This document shows positions 36,701-45,716 of a DNA stretch of 64,000 nucleotides, in pieces (the first letter of the stretch is position 1; each line of letters starts with the position of its first letter). The position numbers were made by a program, and so were the translations under genes. Source of the stretch: Mesorhizobium erdmanii USDA 3471 (GTDB taxonomy: Bacteria; Pseudomonadota; Alphaproteobacteria; Rhizobiales; Rhizobiaceae); NCBI RefSeq assembly GCF_000472705.1, contig NZ_AXAE01000013.1, positions 62,001-126,000 on the forward strand, read 5' to 3'. The notes under the pieces are model-generated. The model was not told where the DNA came from. It ran no database searches and saw only the letters and a list, made by a program, of their open reading frames with translations.

Positions 36701-37705
36701 TCACCCCGCGAGGTTGACGGCTAGGTAGGTGAGAGCCGAAATCGCCGCCGTCGTGGGCAAGGTCACGATCCAGGCGATGACGATGTTGCCGGCGATGCCC
36801 CAGCGCACCGCCGAGACGCGGCGGGCGGCGCCGACGCCGATGATGGCGCCGGTGATCGTATGGGTGGTCGATACGGGAACGCCAAGCCAGGTGGCGGCGA
36901 ACAACGTGATGGCGCCGCCGGTTTCGGCGCAAAAGCCCTGCATCGGATTGAGGCGGGTGATCTTCGAACCCATTGTATGGACGATCCGCCAGCCGCCGAA
37001 CAGCGTACCAAGCGCCAGCGCCGACTGGCAGGTCAGGACGACCCAGAGCGGCACGTAGAAGGTGGTGCCGAGCATGCCTTGCGAATACAGCAGCACGGCG
37101 ATGATGCCCATGGTCTTCTGCGCATCGTTGCCGCCATGACCGAGCGAGTAGAGCGAAGCGGAAAAGAACTGCAGCACGCGAAAGGCGCTGTCGACAGCGA
37201 ACGGCGTCTGGCGCACGAACAGCCACGAAACCACCAGGATCAGGACGAGCGCCAGGACAAAGCCGGTCGCCGGCGACAGCACGATCGCGGCAACCGTCTT
37301 GCCAAGTCCCGACCAGACGATTGCGCCGATGCCCGCCTTTGCGATGCCGGCGCCGACCAGTCCGCCGATCAGTGCGTGCGAACTGCTCGAGGGAATCCCG
37401 GCAATCCAGGTGACGATGTTCCAGACGATGGCGCCGACGAGAGCTGAAAAGATCACTGCCGGCGTGACAATAGTGACGTCGACAATGCCCTTTCCCACGG
37501 TCTCGGCAACATGAAGACCAAAGAACATGAAGGCGATGAAATTGAAGAATGCCGCCCATAAAACCGCATATTGCGGCCTCAGCACGCGCGTTGAGACGAT
37601 GGTGGCAATGGAATTTGCCGCATCATGCAGGCCGTTCAGAAAATCGAAGAACAGCGCGACGACAACGAGGCTGGCCAGCACGGGAAAGGCGATGGTGGCT
37701 TCCAT
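36701..37705 (-). CDS. pit: Low-affinity inorganic phosphate transporter (PiT family)
   Basis: A 334-residue membrane protein with about ten helices. Two inverted PiT repeats are recognisable: FDFLNGLHDAANSIATIVST in the first half and GGNDAQKTMGIIAVLLYSQG plus GVPVSTTHTITGAIIGVGAA in the second. It imports phosphate with protons or as metal phosphate. Its gene lies 3 bases after the PhoU-like gene; in Sinorhizobium meliloti an equivalent orfA-pit pair is known. Regulation by phosphate is likely but no Pho box was identified. Confidence 0.95.
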   Translation of the reverse strand: MEATIAFPVLASLVVVALFFDFLNGLHDAANSIATIVSTRVLRPQYAVLWAAFFNFIAFMFFGLHVAETVGKGIVDVTIVTPAVIFSALVGAIVWNIVTWIAGIPSSSSHALIGGLVGAGIAKAGIGAIVWSGLGKTVAAIVLSPATGFVLALVLILVVSWLFVRQTPFAVDSAFRVLQFFSASLYSLGHGGNDAQKTMGIIAVLLYSQGMLGTTFYVPLWVVLTCQSALALGTLFGGWRIVHTMGSKITRLNPMQGFCAETGGAITLFAATWLGVPVSTTHTITGAIIGVGAARRVSAVRWGIAGNIVIAWIVTLPTTAAISALTYLAVNLAG

Positions 37706-37708
37706 TGC

Positions 37709-38350
37709 CTAAACGTTCTCGATGACGATGCCGCTGATCTCGTTGGCGACGTCCTCGAAGCGGTCGACCACCTTCTCCAGCTGACCATAGATCTCCGAAC
37801 CGATCAGATAGGCCATCGCGTCACCGCGCCCATGCCGCCTGAACAGATCCTTCAAGCCCTGCTCATGCAGATCGTCGGCGCGGCCTTCGGCACGCATCAC
37901 CTCCTCGGCGAGGGCATTGAGACGTGCGCTGTTGGCGCCGACCTTGGCAAGCAGCGGGATCGCCTCCGCGACCAGTCGGGCGGCGTCGACGATGACGGCG
38001 CCCATTTCCTGCATTAGCGGGTCGAACTCACGCTTCTCGAACAGCCTTACCGTCTTGACGGTCTTGTGCATCATGTCGATGGCATCATCCATCGACTGGA
38101 TCAGATCCTTGATATCGCCGCGATCGAAAGGCGTTATGAACGAGCGCCGCACCGCAAGCAGGACTTCCGCCGTGATATGATCGGCCTCGTCCTCAAGATC
38201 GACGATTTTCTGGCACCAGCGCTCGATATCGTTGCCCTGGAGAAGCTGTTGCAGCGCCTCCGCGCCGCCGACCACGGTGCGGGAATGGCGCTCGAACAGA
38301 TCGAAGAAACGATCTTCGCGCGGCAATAGCTTGCGGAACCAGCCCAGCAT
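37709..38350 (-). CDS. PhoU-like DUF47 protein, Pit accessory
   Basis: A 213-residue all-helical protein of the TIGR00153/DUF47 family: MLGWFRKLLPREDRFFDLFE at the N-terminus, DLEDEADHITAEVLLAVRRS and FITPFDRGDIKDLIQSMDDA, with acidic metal-binding clusters like PhoU. It is thought to modulate the Pit transporter encoded immediately downstream. Equivalent to OrfA in the S. meliloti orfA-pit operon. The ATG at 38350 is the usual start. Confidence 0.93.
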   Translation of the reverse strand: MLGWFRKLLPREDRFFDLFERHSRTVVGGAEALQQLLQGNDIERWCQKIVDLEDEADHITAEVLLAVRRSFITPFDRGDIKDLIQSMDDAIDMMHKTVKTVRLFEKREFDPLMQEMGAVIVDAARLVAEAIPLLAKVGANSARLNALAEEVMRAEGRADDLHEQGLKDLFRRHGRGDAMAYLIGSEIYGQLEKVVDRFEDVANEISGIVIENV

Positions 38351-38519
38351 GTCAGTCTCCCATCGTGCCTAGTTCACGACCGTTTCATTGACATAGCGCC
38401 GCGTGATGCAGTGGGAAACAGTAAGCCGGCTGAAAGATGTGGATGCGGAGCAATTGCGTATGCCGCTTGCGGCAAAGGACAAATTCCCCGAGCCTGTACG
38501 TGACGACCGGATGGATGGC

Positions 38520-39419
38520 ATGATCGACAAACTCGAATTCTTCATTGCGCTGGCCAAGGAGGAGCATTTCGGCCGTGCGGCGGAAGTGTGCGGCGTCACC
38601 CAGCCGACCTTGTCTGCCGGCATCAAGCAGTTGGAGGGCCAGCTCGGCGTCATGCTGGTCAACCGCGGATCGCGTTTCCAGGGGCTGACGCCGGAAGGCA
38701 AGCAGGTGCTGGAGTGGGCGCGCCGCATCGTCGGCGATTCGAGGACCATGCGCGAGGAAATGCGCGCGGCGCGCCACGGCCTGTCCGGCCGCATCCGCAT
38801 TGCCGCCATTCCGACGGCACTGGCCATGGTGGCGCGGCTGACGACGCCGTTTCGCGACAAGCATCCGGGCGTCACCTTCTCGATCCTGTCGCGGACCTCG
38901 ATCGAGGTGCTGTCGCTGCTCGGTAATTTCGATGTCGACGCCGGCATTACCTATCTCGACAACGAACCGCTCGGGCGCGTGACCAGCGTGCCGCTCTATG
39001 ATGAGCGCTATCAATTGATCACCGCCATCGGAAACCCCTATTCCGACCGCGACAAAGTGACATGGGCCGAGATCAGCCAGTTGCCGCTTTGCCTTTTGAC
39101 GCCGGACATGCAGAACCGCCGCATCATCGACCAGCACCTGGCGGAGGCTGGCGTGCAAGTGCGGCCGACGCTCGAATCCAACTCGATGATCGTGCTGTTC
39201 TCGCATATCCGGACCGGCAAATGGTCATCGATCATGCCGCTTAACCTTGCGGAAACATTCGGCTTTTCCGAGCCAATCCGGGCCATCCCGATCGTCGAGC
39301 CCGACGCCAGCCACACGGTCGGCCTGGTCGCGGCGCCACGCGAGCCGCATACGCCGCTGGTGCAGGCGCTGCTGGACGAGGCAATGGCGCTGGCAGACGA
39401 TTTCCGTACCCACCGCTAG
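38520..39419 (+). CDS. LysR-family regulator, probably of the formate dehydrogenase operon
   Basis: A 299-residue regulator: the HTH is LEFFIALAKEEHFGRAAEVC-GVTQPTLSAGIKQLE (start quoted, residues 4-39), followed by the effector domain. MIDKLEFF at 38520 is the typical LysR start. The frame is open back to 38403 and an ATG at 38511 adds three residues, so the start is not certain. It lies 134 bases upstream of fdsG in the same direction, with two palindromes between, which suggests control of the fds operon, as found for FdsR in other bacteria. It is divergent from the PhoU-like gene. Confidence 0.9.
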   Translation: MIDKLEFFIALAKEEHFGRAAEVCGVTQPTLSAGIKQLEGQLGVMLVNRGSRFQGLTPEGKQVLEWARRIVGDSRTMREEMRAARHGLSGRIRIAAIPTALAMVARLTTPFRDKHPGVTFSILSRTSIEVLSLLGNFDVDAGITYLDNEPLGRVTSVPLYDERYQLITAIGNPYSDRDKVTWAEISQLPLCLLTPDMQNRRIIDQHLAEAGVQVRPTLESNSMIVLFSHIRTGKWSSIMPLNLAETFGFSEPIRAIPIVEPDASHTVGLVAAPREPHTPLVQALLDEAMALADDFRTHR

Positions 39420-39442
39420 CGCTACACAGGGTAGCTGACGGC

Positions 39443-39467
39443 GCTTGATAGAAGATTCCTATCAAGC
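39443..39467. promoter_or_regulatory. Palindrome 1 in the fds promoter region
   Basis: GCTTGATAG (39443-39451) and CTATCAAGC (39459-39467) are perfect 9-base arms around a 7-base spacer. The form and position, 24 bases after the LysR stop and 87 bases before fdsG, suit a LysR binding site. The low GC of the stem argues against a terminator. Confidence 0.55.
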
Positions 39468-39488
39468 AACGGAACAGCTTTATTGATT

Positions 39489-39505
39489 TCAGAGGTTTCC
39501 TCTGA
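39489..39505. promoter_or_regulatory. Palindrome 2 in the fds promoter region
   Basis: TCAGAGG and CCTCTGA with spacer TTT form a 17-base dyad, flanked on both sides by direct copies of TGATTTC (39484 and 39503). It lies about 49 bases before the fdsG start, where RNA polymerase would bind, and so might be the activation or repression half of a two-site LysR operator. Confidence 0.5.
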
Positions 39506-39553
39506 TTTCTTAAGCACTTAGCGCCAGACGCAACGACCCAGGGAGGGCACTGC

Positions 39554-40033
39554 ATGACGATGCAGGCCGCAAGTACCGAAATCGCATCGCGCACCGCCGC
39601 GATTGTTCAAGAGATGAAGGGCCTTGAAGGCCCGCTATTGCCGATCCTGCACGGCATCCAGGAAGAATTCGGCCACGTACCACAGGACGCCGTGCCCGTC
39701 ATCGCCGATGGGCTGAACCTGTCCAGGGCCGAGGTGCACGGTGTCGTCACCTTCTACCATGATTTCCGGGCTCGCCCGGCCGGCCGCCATGTGCTCAAGC
39801 TCTGCCAGGCGGAGGCCTGCCAGTCGATGGGTTCGGATGCGGTCGCCGCCAAGGTCAAGCAATTGCTCGGCATCGATTTTCACGAGACCACCCGCGACGG
39901 ATCGGTTACACTCGAGCCGGTCTATTGCCTGGGGCTCTGCGCCTGTTCGCCGTCGGCAATGCTCGATGGCGAGGTGATCGGGCGGCTCGATGACGAAAAG
40001 ATCGATGAGATCGTCGCGGAGGTACGCTCATGA
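39554..40033 (+). CDS. fdsG: NAD-dependent formate dehydrogenase, gamma subunit
   Basis: A 159-residue NuoE-like subunit with one [2Fe-2S] cluster. Ligand Cys pairs are in LKLCQAEACQSMG and YCLGLCACSPS. HGIQEEFGHVPQDAV and EVHGVVTFYHDFR are family landmarks. It passes electrons between FdsB and FdsA in the soluble FdsGBA complex, which oxidises formate with reduction of NAD+. GGGAGGGC precedes the ATG at 39554. It overlaps fdsB by 4 bases. Confidence 0.95.
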   Translation: MTMQAASTEIASRTAAIVQEMKGLEGPLLPILHGIQEEFGHVPQDAVPVIADGLNLSRAEVHGVVTFYHDFRARPAGRHVLKLCQAEACQSMGSDAVAAKVKQLLGIDFHETTRDGSVTLEPVYCLGLCACSPSAMLDGEVIGRLDDEKIDEIVAEVRS

Positions 40034-41586
40034 TCCCGCGCATCTACATTCCCGGCGATTCCGGCGCGCTGGCGCTGGGTGCGGAAAAGGTCGCCAAGGC
40101 TGTTCGCGCCGAGCTCGCCGAGCGTGGCATCGAGGCCAAGATCGTCCGTAATGGCTCGCGCGGCGCCTATTTCCTCGAACCGATGGTCGAGGTGGCGACC
40201 GCCAACGGCCGCGTCGCCTACGGGCCGGTCAAGCCGTCGGACGTCAAGAGCCTGTTCGACAGCGGCTTCCTCACCGGCGGCCATCACAAGCGCTGGCTGG
40301 GCGCGCCCGACAAGATCCCGTTCCTGGCCAAGCAGACGCGGCTGACTTTCGCGCGCTGCGGCATCAACGACCCGTTGTCGCTCGACGCGTACAAATCGCT
40401 CGGCGGCCTCAAGGGCCTGCAGAACGCGGTGGCCATGGCGCCGGCCGAGATCGTCAAGCAGGTGACCGAGTCCGGCCTGCGCGGTCGTGGTGGCGCGGGT
40501 TTCCCGACCGGCATCAAATGGAAGACGGTGCTGGATACGACGTCCGAGCGCAAATACATCGTCTGCAACGCCGACGAGGGCGACAGCGCCACCTTCGCCG
40601 ACCGCATGATCATGGAAGGCGACCCCTTCGTGCTGATCGAAGGCATGGCGATCGCCGGCGTCGCCACCGGCGCGACCAAGGGTTTCGTCTACATCCGCTC
40701 GGAATATCCGCATGCGGTGGCCGTCATGAACAAGGCCGTCGAAATCGCCCGCAAGGCTGGCGTGCTCGGCGTCAACGTGCTGGGTTCGCCCAATGCCTTC
40801 GACATGGAAATCCGCGTCGGCGCCGGGGCCTATGTCTGTGGTGAGGAGACCTCGCTGTTGAACAGCCTGGAAGGCAAGCGGGGCGTGGTTCGTGCCAAGC
40901 CGCCGCTGCCGGCCATCCAGGGGCTGTTCGGCAAGCCGACGGTGATCAACAACGTCATCTCGCTCGCGTCCGTTCCGATCATCATGGACAAGGGTGCCAC
41001 CTTCTACAAGGATTTCGGCATGGGTCGCTCGCGCGGCACGATCCCGATCCAGATCGCCGGCAACGTCAAGCAAGGCGGCCTGTTCGAAACGGCTTTCGGT
41101 CTGACGCTGGGCGAGATTGTCGACGATATCGGCGGCGGCACGGCAACGGGCCGGGCGGTCAAGGCGGTGCAGGTCGGCGGGCCACTTGGCGCCTATTTCC
41201 CGCGCGCGCTGTTCGACACGCCGTTCGACTACGAGGAGTTCGCCAAGCGTGACGGGCTGATCGGCCATGCCGGCATCACCGTGTTCGACGACACCGCCGA
41301 CATGTTGAAGCAGGCGCGCTTTGCCATGGAATTCTGCGCCATCGAGAGCTGTGGCAAGTGCACACCCTGCCGCATCGGCTCGACGCGCGGGGTCGAGACC
41401 ATCGACAGGCTCGCCGCTGGTATCGAACCGGAAAAAAACCTCGCGCTGGTCACCGACCTCTGCAACACGATGAAGTTCGGGTCGCTGTGCGCGCTGGGCG
41501 GCTTCACCCCCTACCCGGTGATGAGTTCGATCACGCATTTCCCCGAGGATTTCAAGCCCGCGCCAGCGCGTGTGGCTGCTGAATAG
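40030..41586 (+). CDS. fdsB: NAD-dependent formate dehydrogenase, beta subunit
   Basis: A 518-residue subunit with an N-terminal thioredoxin-like part (about residues 1-120) fused to a NuoF-like flavoprotein. GRGGAGFPTGIKWKT and NADEGDSATFADRMIMEGDP bind NADH and FMN, and ESCGKCTPCRIGSTRGVE gives the [4Fe-4S] Cys ligands. It is the site where NAD+ is reduced. Begins overlapping fdsG and ends 10 bases before fdsA. Full length for the family. Confidence 0.96.
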   Translation: MIPRIYIPGDSGALALGAEKVAKAVRAELAERGIEAKIVRNGSRGAYFLEPMVEVATANGRVAYGPVKPSDVKSLFDSGFLTGGHHKRWLGAPDKIPFLAKQTRLTFARCGINDPLSLDAYKSLGGLKGLQNAVAMAPAEIVKQVTESGLRGRGGAGFPTGIKWKTVLDTTSERKYIVCNADEGDSATFADRMIMEGDPFVLIEGMAIAGVATGATKGFVYIRSEYPHAVAVMNKAVEIARKAGVLGVNVLGSPNAFDMEIRVGAGAYVCGEETSLLNSLEGKRGVVRAKPPLPAIQGLFGKPTVINNVISLASVPIIMDKGATFYKDFGMGRSRGTIPIQIAGNVKQGGLFETAFGLTLGEIVDDIGGGTATGRAVKAVQVGGPLGAYFPRALFDTPFDYEEFAKRDGLIGHAGITVFDDTADMLKQARFAMEFCAIESCGKCTPCRIGSTRGVETIDRLAAGIEPEKNLALVTDLCNTMKFGSLCALGGFTPYPVMSSITHFPEDFKPAPARVAAE

Positions 41587-41596
41587 GAGCTGGCAG

Positions 41597-44509
41597 ATGA
41601 ACATCAAGGCCGACTTCCCGACACTCGTCGAAGAACTCGACTACGGAACCCCGGAATCGAAGGCGCAAAAGCAGATCACGCTGATCGTCGACGGCCGCAG
41701 CATCAGCGTGCCGGAAGGCACGTCGATCATGCGCGCGGCGATGGAAGGTGGGGTCGAGATCCCCAAGCTTTGCGCCACCGACATGCTGGATTCGTTCGGC
41801 TCCTGCCGTGTCTGCCTGGTCGAGATCGAAGGGCGCGGCGGCACGCCGGCCTCCTGCACGACGCCGGTCGGCGAAGGCATGGTGGTTCGCACGCAGTCGG
41901 ACCGGCTCGACGCCATCCGCCGCGGCGTCATGGAACTTTACGTTTCCGACCATCCGACCGGCTGGAACGAAAAGGCCGGGACCGGCGCGAGCGAGTTCGA
42001 CGCGGTGGCGAAGTCGGTCGGCCTCTCCGAGAACCGCTACGGTGTCGAAGGCCGCAACCACGTCAAGGAAGAGAACGGCGTCGCGCCGGGCCATGGTTCG
42101 CTGGCGGTGGACTACATCGCCCGCGATGAAACCAACCCCTATTTCACTTATGATCCGGCGCAATGCATCGTCTGCTCGCGCTGCGTGCGGGCCTGCGAGG
42201 AAGTGCAGGGCACGTTCGCGCTGACCATCGAGGGCCGCGGTTTCGAATCGCGCATGGTTGCCGGCATGCATGAGGATTTCATCGCCTCGGAATGCGTCTC
42301 CTGCGGCGCCTGCGTGCAGGCCTGCCCGACCGATGCGCTGCGCGAAAAGACCGTGCTCGAAAAGGGCATGCCGGAGCGCTCGGCCGTGACCACCTGCGCC
42401 TATTGCGGCGTTGGCTGCTCGTTCAAGGCCGAAGTGAAGGGCGACGAGGTCATTCGCATGATGCCCTACAAGGACGGCATGGCGAACCACGGCCATTCCT
42501 GCGTGAAGGGCCGCTTCGCCTATGGCTACGCCACCCACAAGGACCGCATCTTGTCGCCGATGATCCGCGAGAAGGTCAGCGACCCCTGGCGGGAAGTGAG
42601 CTGGGAAGAGGCGATCGCCCACACGGCCAAGGAATTCCGCCGGATCCAGTATCAATACGGCCGCACCTCGATCGGCGGCATCACCTCCTCGCGCTGCACC
42701 AACGAGGAAACCTATCTCGTCCAGAAGCTGGTGCGGCAGGGTTTCCGCAACAACAATGTCGATACCTGCGCCCGCGTCTGCCACTCGCCGACCGGCTACG
42801 GCCTCGGCCAGACTTATGGCACCTCTGCCGGCACCCAGGATTTCGACTCCGTCGAGTTCACCGACGTCGCCGTCATCATCGGCGCCAATCCCGCATCCGC
42901 CCATCCAGTGTTCGCCTCGCGGCTCAAGAAGCGGCTGCGTCAGGGCGCCAAGCTGATCGTGCTCGATCCGCGCCGCACCGAGATGGTCAAGTCGGCGCAT
43001 ATCGAGGCCGACTATCACCTGCCGCTGAAGCCCGGCACCAACGTGGCGGTGCTGACGTCGCTGGCGCATGTCATCGTCACCGAAGGGCTGTTCGACGAAG
43101 CCTTCATCCGCGAACGCTGCGACTGGACGGAGTTCCAGGATTGGGCTTCCTTCGTCGCCTTGCCGGAGAACAGCCCGGAAACCGTAGGCAAGCTTTCCGG
43201 CGTTGACCCGGAGCTGATCCGGGGTGCTGCGCGGCTCTATGCCAAGGGCGGCAACGGCGCGATCTATTACGGCCTCGGCGTCACCGAGCACAGCCAGGGC
43301 TCAACCACGGTGATGGCGATCGCCAACCTCGCCATGGCTACCGGCAATATCGGCCGGCCTGGTGTCGGCGTGAATCCGCTGCGCGGCCAGAACAACGTGC
43401 AGGGCTCGTGCGACATGGGCTCCTTTCCGCACGAACTGCCCGGCTATCGCCACATCTCGGGCGAGGCAGTGCGCGACATCTATGAAAGCCTGTGGGGCGT
43501 GAAGCTGGACGATGAGCCCGGCCTGCGCATCCCCAACATGCTGGATGCCGCTGTCGACGGCTCGTTCAAGGGCATCTACATCCAGGGCGAGGACATATTG
43601 CAATCCGACCCCGACACCAAGCATGTCGCCGCCGGCCTCGCCGCCATGGAATGCGTCGTCGTGCACGACCTCTTCCTCAACGAGACGGCGAACTACGCGC
43701 ATGTCTTCCTGCCGGGCTCGACCTTCCTCGAGAAGGACGGCACCTTCACCAATGCCGAGCGCCGCATCAACATGGTGCGCAAGGTGCTGGAGCCAAAGGC
43801 GCGCTATGCCGACTGGGAAGCGACGCAGGAGCTTGCCCGTGCGATCGGGCTGGACTGGAACTACCAGCATCCTTCCGAGATCATGGACGAGATCGCCAAG
43901 ACGACGCCAAGCTTCGCCAGCGTCTCCTTCGATCTGCTCGACCGTGTCGGATCGGTGCAATGGCCCTGCAACGAAAAGGCGCCGCTCGGCACGCCGATCA
44001 TGCATATTGACGGTTTCGTGCGCGGCAAAGGCAAGTTCATCCGCACCGAATATGTGGCGACCGACGAGAAGACCGGGCCACGCTTCCCACTGCTTTTGAC
44101 CACCGGCCGTATCCTCAGCCAGTACAATGTCGGCGCGCAGACGCGGCGCACCGACAATGTCATGTGGCATTCGGAAGACAGGCTTGAGATCCATCCACAT
44201 GACGCCGAAAACCGCGGGCTCAGGGATGGCGACTGGGTCCGGCTGACCAGCCGCTCCGGCGAGACGACGTTGCGGGCGCTGATCACCGACCGTGTGTCGC
44301 CTGGCGTGGTCTACACAACCTTCCACCATCCGGACACGCAGGCCAACGTCATCACCACCGACTTCTCCGACTGGGCAACCAACTGTCCGGAGTACAAGGT
44401 GACGGCGGTACAGGTCGGCGCCTCGAACGGCCCGTCGGACTGGCAGCGCGATTACAACGAGCAGGCCGAGCACAGCCGGCGCATCGCCCCGCTGCAGGCG
44501 GCGGAGTAG
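41597..44509 (+). CDS. fdsA: NAD-dependent formate dehydrogenase, catalytic alpha subunit
   Basis: A 970-residue molybdenum formate dehydrogenase. A [2Fe-2S] domain has Cys at 59, 70, 73 and 87. Two ferredoxin-type [4Fe-4S] motifs (CIVCSRCVRAC, CVSCGACVQACP) follow, then a further cluster at CAYCGVGCSF. The Mo ligand is a Cys at about residue 395 in ARVCHSPTGYGL, with no selenocysteine. The bis-MGD domains run to the end (GQNNVQGSCDMGSFPHELPG). Oxidises formate to CO2, with electrons leaving through FdsGB. TAGGAGC precedes the ATG at 41597. Confidence 0.96.
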   Translation: MNIKADFPTLVEELDYGTPESKAQKQITLIVDGRSISVPEGTSIMRAAMEGGVEIPKLCATDMLDSFGSCRVCLVEIEGRGGTPASCTTPVGEGMVVRTQSDRLDAIRRGVMELYVSDHPTGWNEKAGTGASEFDAVAKSVGLSENRYGVEGRNHVKEENGVAPGHGSLAVDYIARDETNPYFTYDPAQCIVCSRCVRACEEVQGTFALTIEGRGFESRMVAGMHEDFIASECVSCGACVQACPTDALREKTVLEKGMPERSAVTTCAYCGVGCSFKAEVKGDEVIRMMPYKDGMANHGHSCVKGRFAYGYATHKDRILSPMIREKVSDPWREVSWEEAIAHTAKEFRRIQYQYGRTSIGGITSSRCTNEETYLVQKLVRQGFRNNNVDTCARVCHSPTGYGLGQTYGTSAGTQDFDSVEFTDVAVIIGANPASAHPVFASRLKKRLRQGAKLIVLDPRRTEMVKSAHIEADYHLPLKPGTNVAVLTSLAHVIVTEGLFDEAFIRERCDWTEFQDWASFVALPENSPETVGKLSGVDPELIRGAARLYAKGGNGAIYYGLGVTEHSQGSTTVMAIANLAMATGNIGRPGVGVNPLRGQNNVQGSCDMGSFPHELPGYRHISGEAVRDIYESLWGVKLDDEPGLRIPNMLDAAVDGSFKGIYIQGEDILQSDPDTKHVAAGLAAMECVVVHDLFLNETANYAHVFLPGSTFLEKDGTFTNAERRINMVRKVLEPKARYADWEATQELARAIGLDWNYQHPSEIMDEIAKTTPSFASVSFDLLDRVGSVQWPCNEKAPLGTPIMHIDGFVRGKGKFIRTEYVATDEKTGPRFPLLLTTGRILSQYNVGAQTRRTDNVMWHSEDRLEIHPHDAENRGLRDGDWVRLTSRSGETTLRALITDRVSPGVVYTTFHHPDTQANVITTDFSDWATNCPEYKVTAVQVGASNGPSDWQRDYNEQAEHSRRIAPLQAAE

Positions 44510-44511
44510 TC

Positions 44512-45342
44512 TTGGCAGCGCGCCGCAAAGCAACGACTGAGACATCGCGGCTGGCGCACCGCGCCAGCGGCACGGCTGCGGGCAACCGCATGGTGCCCGA
44601 GGAGACGCCGGTGGCGTTTTCCTTCGCCGGCACGACGCATGCGGTGATGATGGCGAGCCCGGCCGATTTTGAGGATTTCGCGCTCGGTTTCTCTTTGACC
44701 GAAGGCATCATCGCCGACAGCCAGGAAATCGAGGCGATCGAGGTCGAGGATCACGGTGCCGGCATCGATATCCAGATCCGGCTGAAGGATCTCGCCAATA
44801 CGCGCTTCGAGGCGCGGCGGCGCAGGCTTGCCGGACCTGTCGGCTGCGGGCTGTGCGGCATCGAGTCCATCGAGGAAGCGATGCGCTCCGTCGATGCCGT
44901 TGGTGCGTCAAAACTTACGCTTGATGCCGAAGATATCACCCGTTCGGTGAAGCTGTTGTCGAAGGTGCAGCCGCTGCATCAGGAAACCGGCGCGGTGCAT
45001 GCCGCGGGTTTCTATATCCCCGGCAAGGGCGTCGTCATGGCGCGCGAGGACGTTGGCCGCCACAATGCGCTGGACAAGCTGGCCGGCGCTTTGGCCAAGG
45101 CCGGCATCGACGGCGCATCGGGGGCTGTCGTGGTGACGTCGCGCGTCTCGGTCGAAATGGTGCAGAAGACGGCGGCGATAGGCTCGGCCTTCATTATCGC
45201 CGTCTCGGCGCCGACCGCGCTTGCCATCCGCACCGCTGATGAAGCCGGCATGACGCTGGTGGCGCTGGTGCGCGGTGATGATTTCGATGTTTTCACCCAC
45301 CCCGACCGGGTGGTCTTGGGAGTTGCCAAGCATGTCGCATGA
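44512..45342 (+). CDS. fdhD: Formate dehydrogenase accessory sulfurtransferase FdhD
   Basis: A 276-residue FdhD/FdsC protein that sulfurates or inserts the Mo cofactor into formate dehydrogenase. The Cys pair is in GPVGCGLCGIESIEEAM, and AREDVGRHNALDKLAGALA near the middle is conserved. TTG at 44512, three bases after the fdsA stop with GGAG upstream, is the best start. The first ATG (44590) would remove about 26 residues of a poorly conserved tail, so a shorter protein cannot be ruled out. It overlaps fdsD by 11 bases. Confidence 0.93.
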   Translation: MAARRKATTETSRLAHRASGTAAGNRMVPEETPVAFSFAGTTHAVMMASPADFEDFALGFSLTEGIIADSQEIEAIEVEDHGAGIDIQIRLKDLANTRFEARRRRLAGPVGCGLCGIESIEEAMRSVDAVGASKLTLDAEDITRSVKLLSKVQPLHQETGAVHAAGFYIPGKGVVMAREDVGRHNALDKLAGALAKAGIDGASGAVVVTSRVSVEMVQKTAAIGSAFIIAVSAPTALAIRTADEAGMTLVALVRGDDFDVFTHPDRVVLGVAKHVA

Positions 45343-45643
45343 CGAAGACCACATCACGAGCACCAGCGAAAAACTGGTGCGCATGGCCAATCAGATCGCC
45401 GCCTTTTTCCACTCCCGGCCGCGCGAGGAGGGCGTTGCCGGCGTCGCCGAGCACATCAACAAGTTCTGGGAACCCAGGATGCGTCGGCAGTTTTTCGAGA
45501 TGCTGGACAATGGCACCGACGGCTTCGACGAACTCGTCGTGGTCGCCTCCGCCAGGATCAAACGGCCGATCACGCCAGCCGAGGCTGATTTGAAACTTGG
45601 AATCAAGGTCCCTCCGGGCGACCTTGCTGGCGCGCAGAAATAG
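45332..45643 (+). CDS. fdsD: Formate dehydrogenase delta subunit
   Basis: A 103-residue small helical protein. MANQIAAFFHSRPREEGVAG and HINKFWEPRMRRQFFEML match the FdsD family, a subunit needed for activity in several alphaproteobacterial and Cupriavidus enzymes. No metal motif. Start set at 45332 inside the end of fdhD, with GGGAGTTGCC about 10 bases before. Last gene of the fds operon. Confidence 0.93.
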   Translation: MSHDEDHITSTSEKLVRMANQIAAFFHSRPREEGVAGVAEHINKFWEPRMRRQFFEMLDNGTDGFDELVVVASARIKRPITPAEADLKLGIKVPPGDLAGAQK

Positions 45644-45716
45644 CCGCAGGCGGCGCTGGCTTATATTTCTTCCTGCTAAAGTTTAAGCTGCCGCTATCGA
45701 CGCGGCTCTGCTATGG

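Noticed and set aside
45684..45692. Possible fourth copy of the shared palindrome (GTTTAAGCT) before the LuxR-type gene
   Set aside because: Only one half is present; the other half (GCCGC) does not match, so it is taken as chance.
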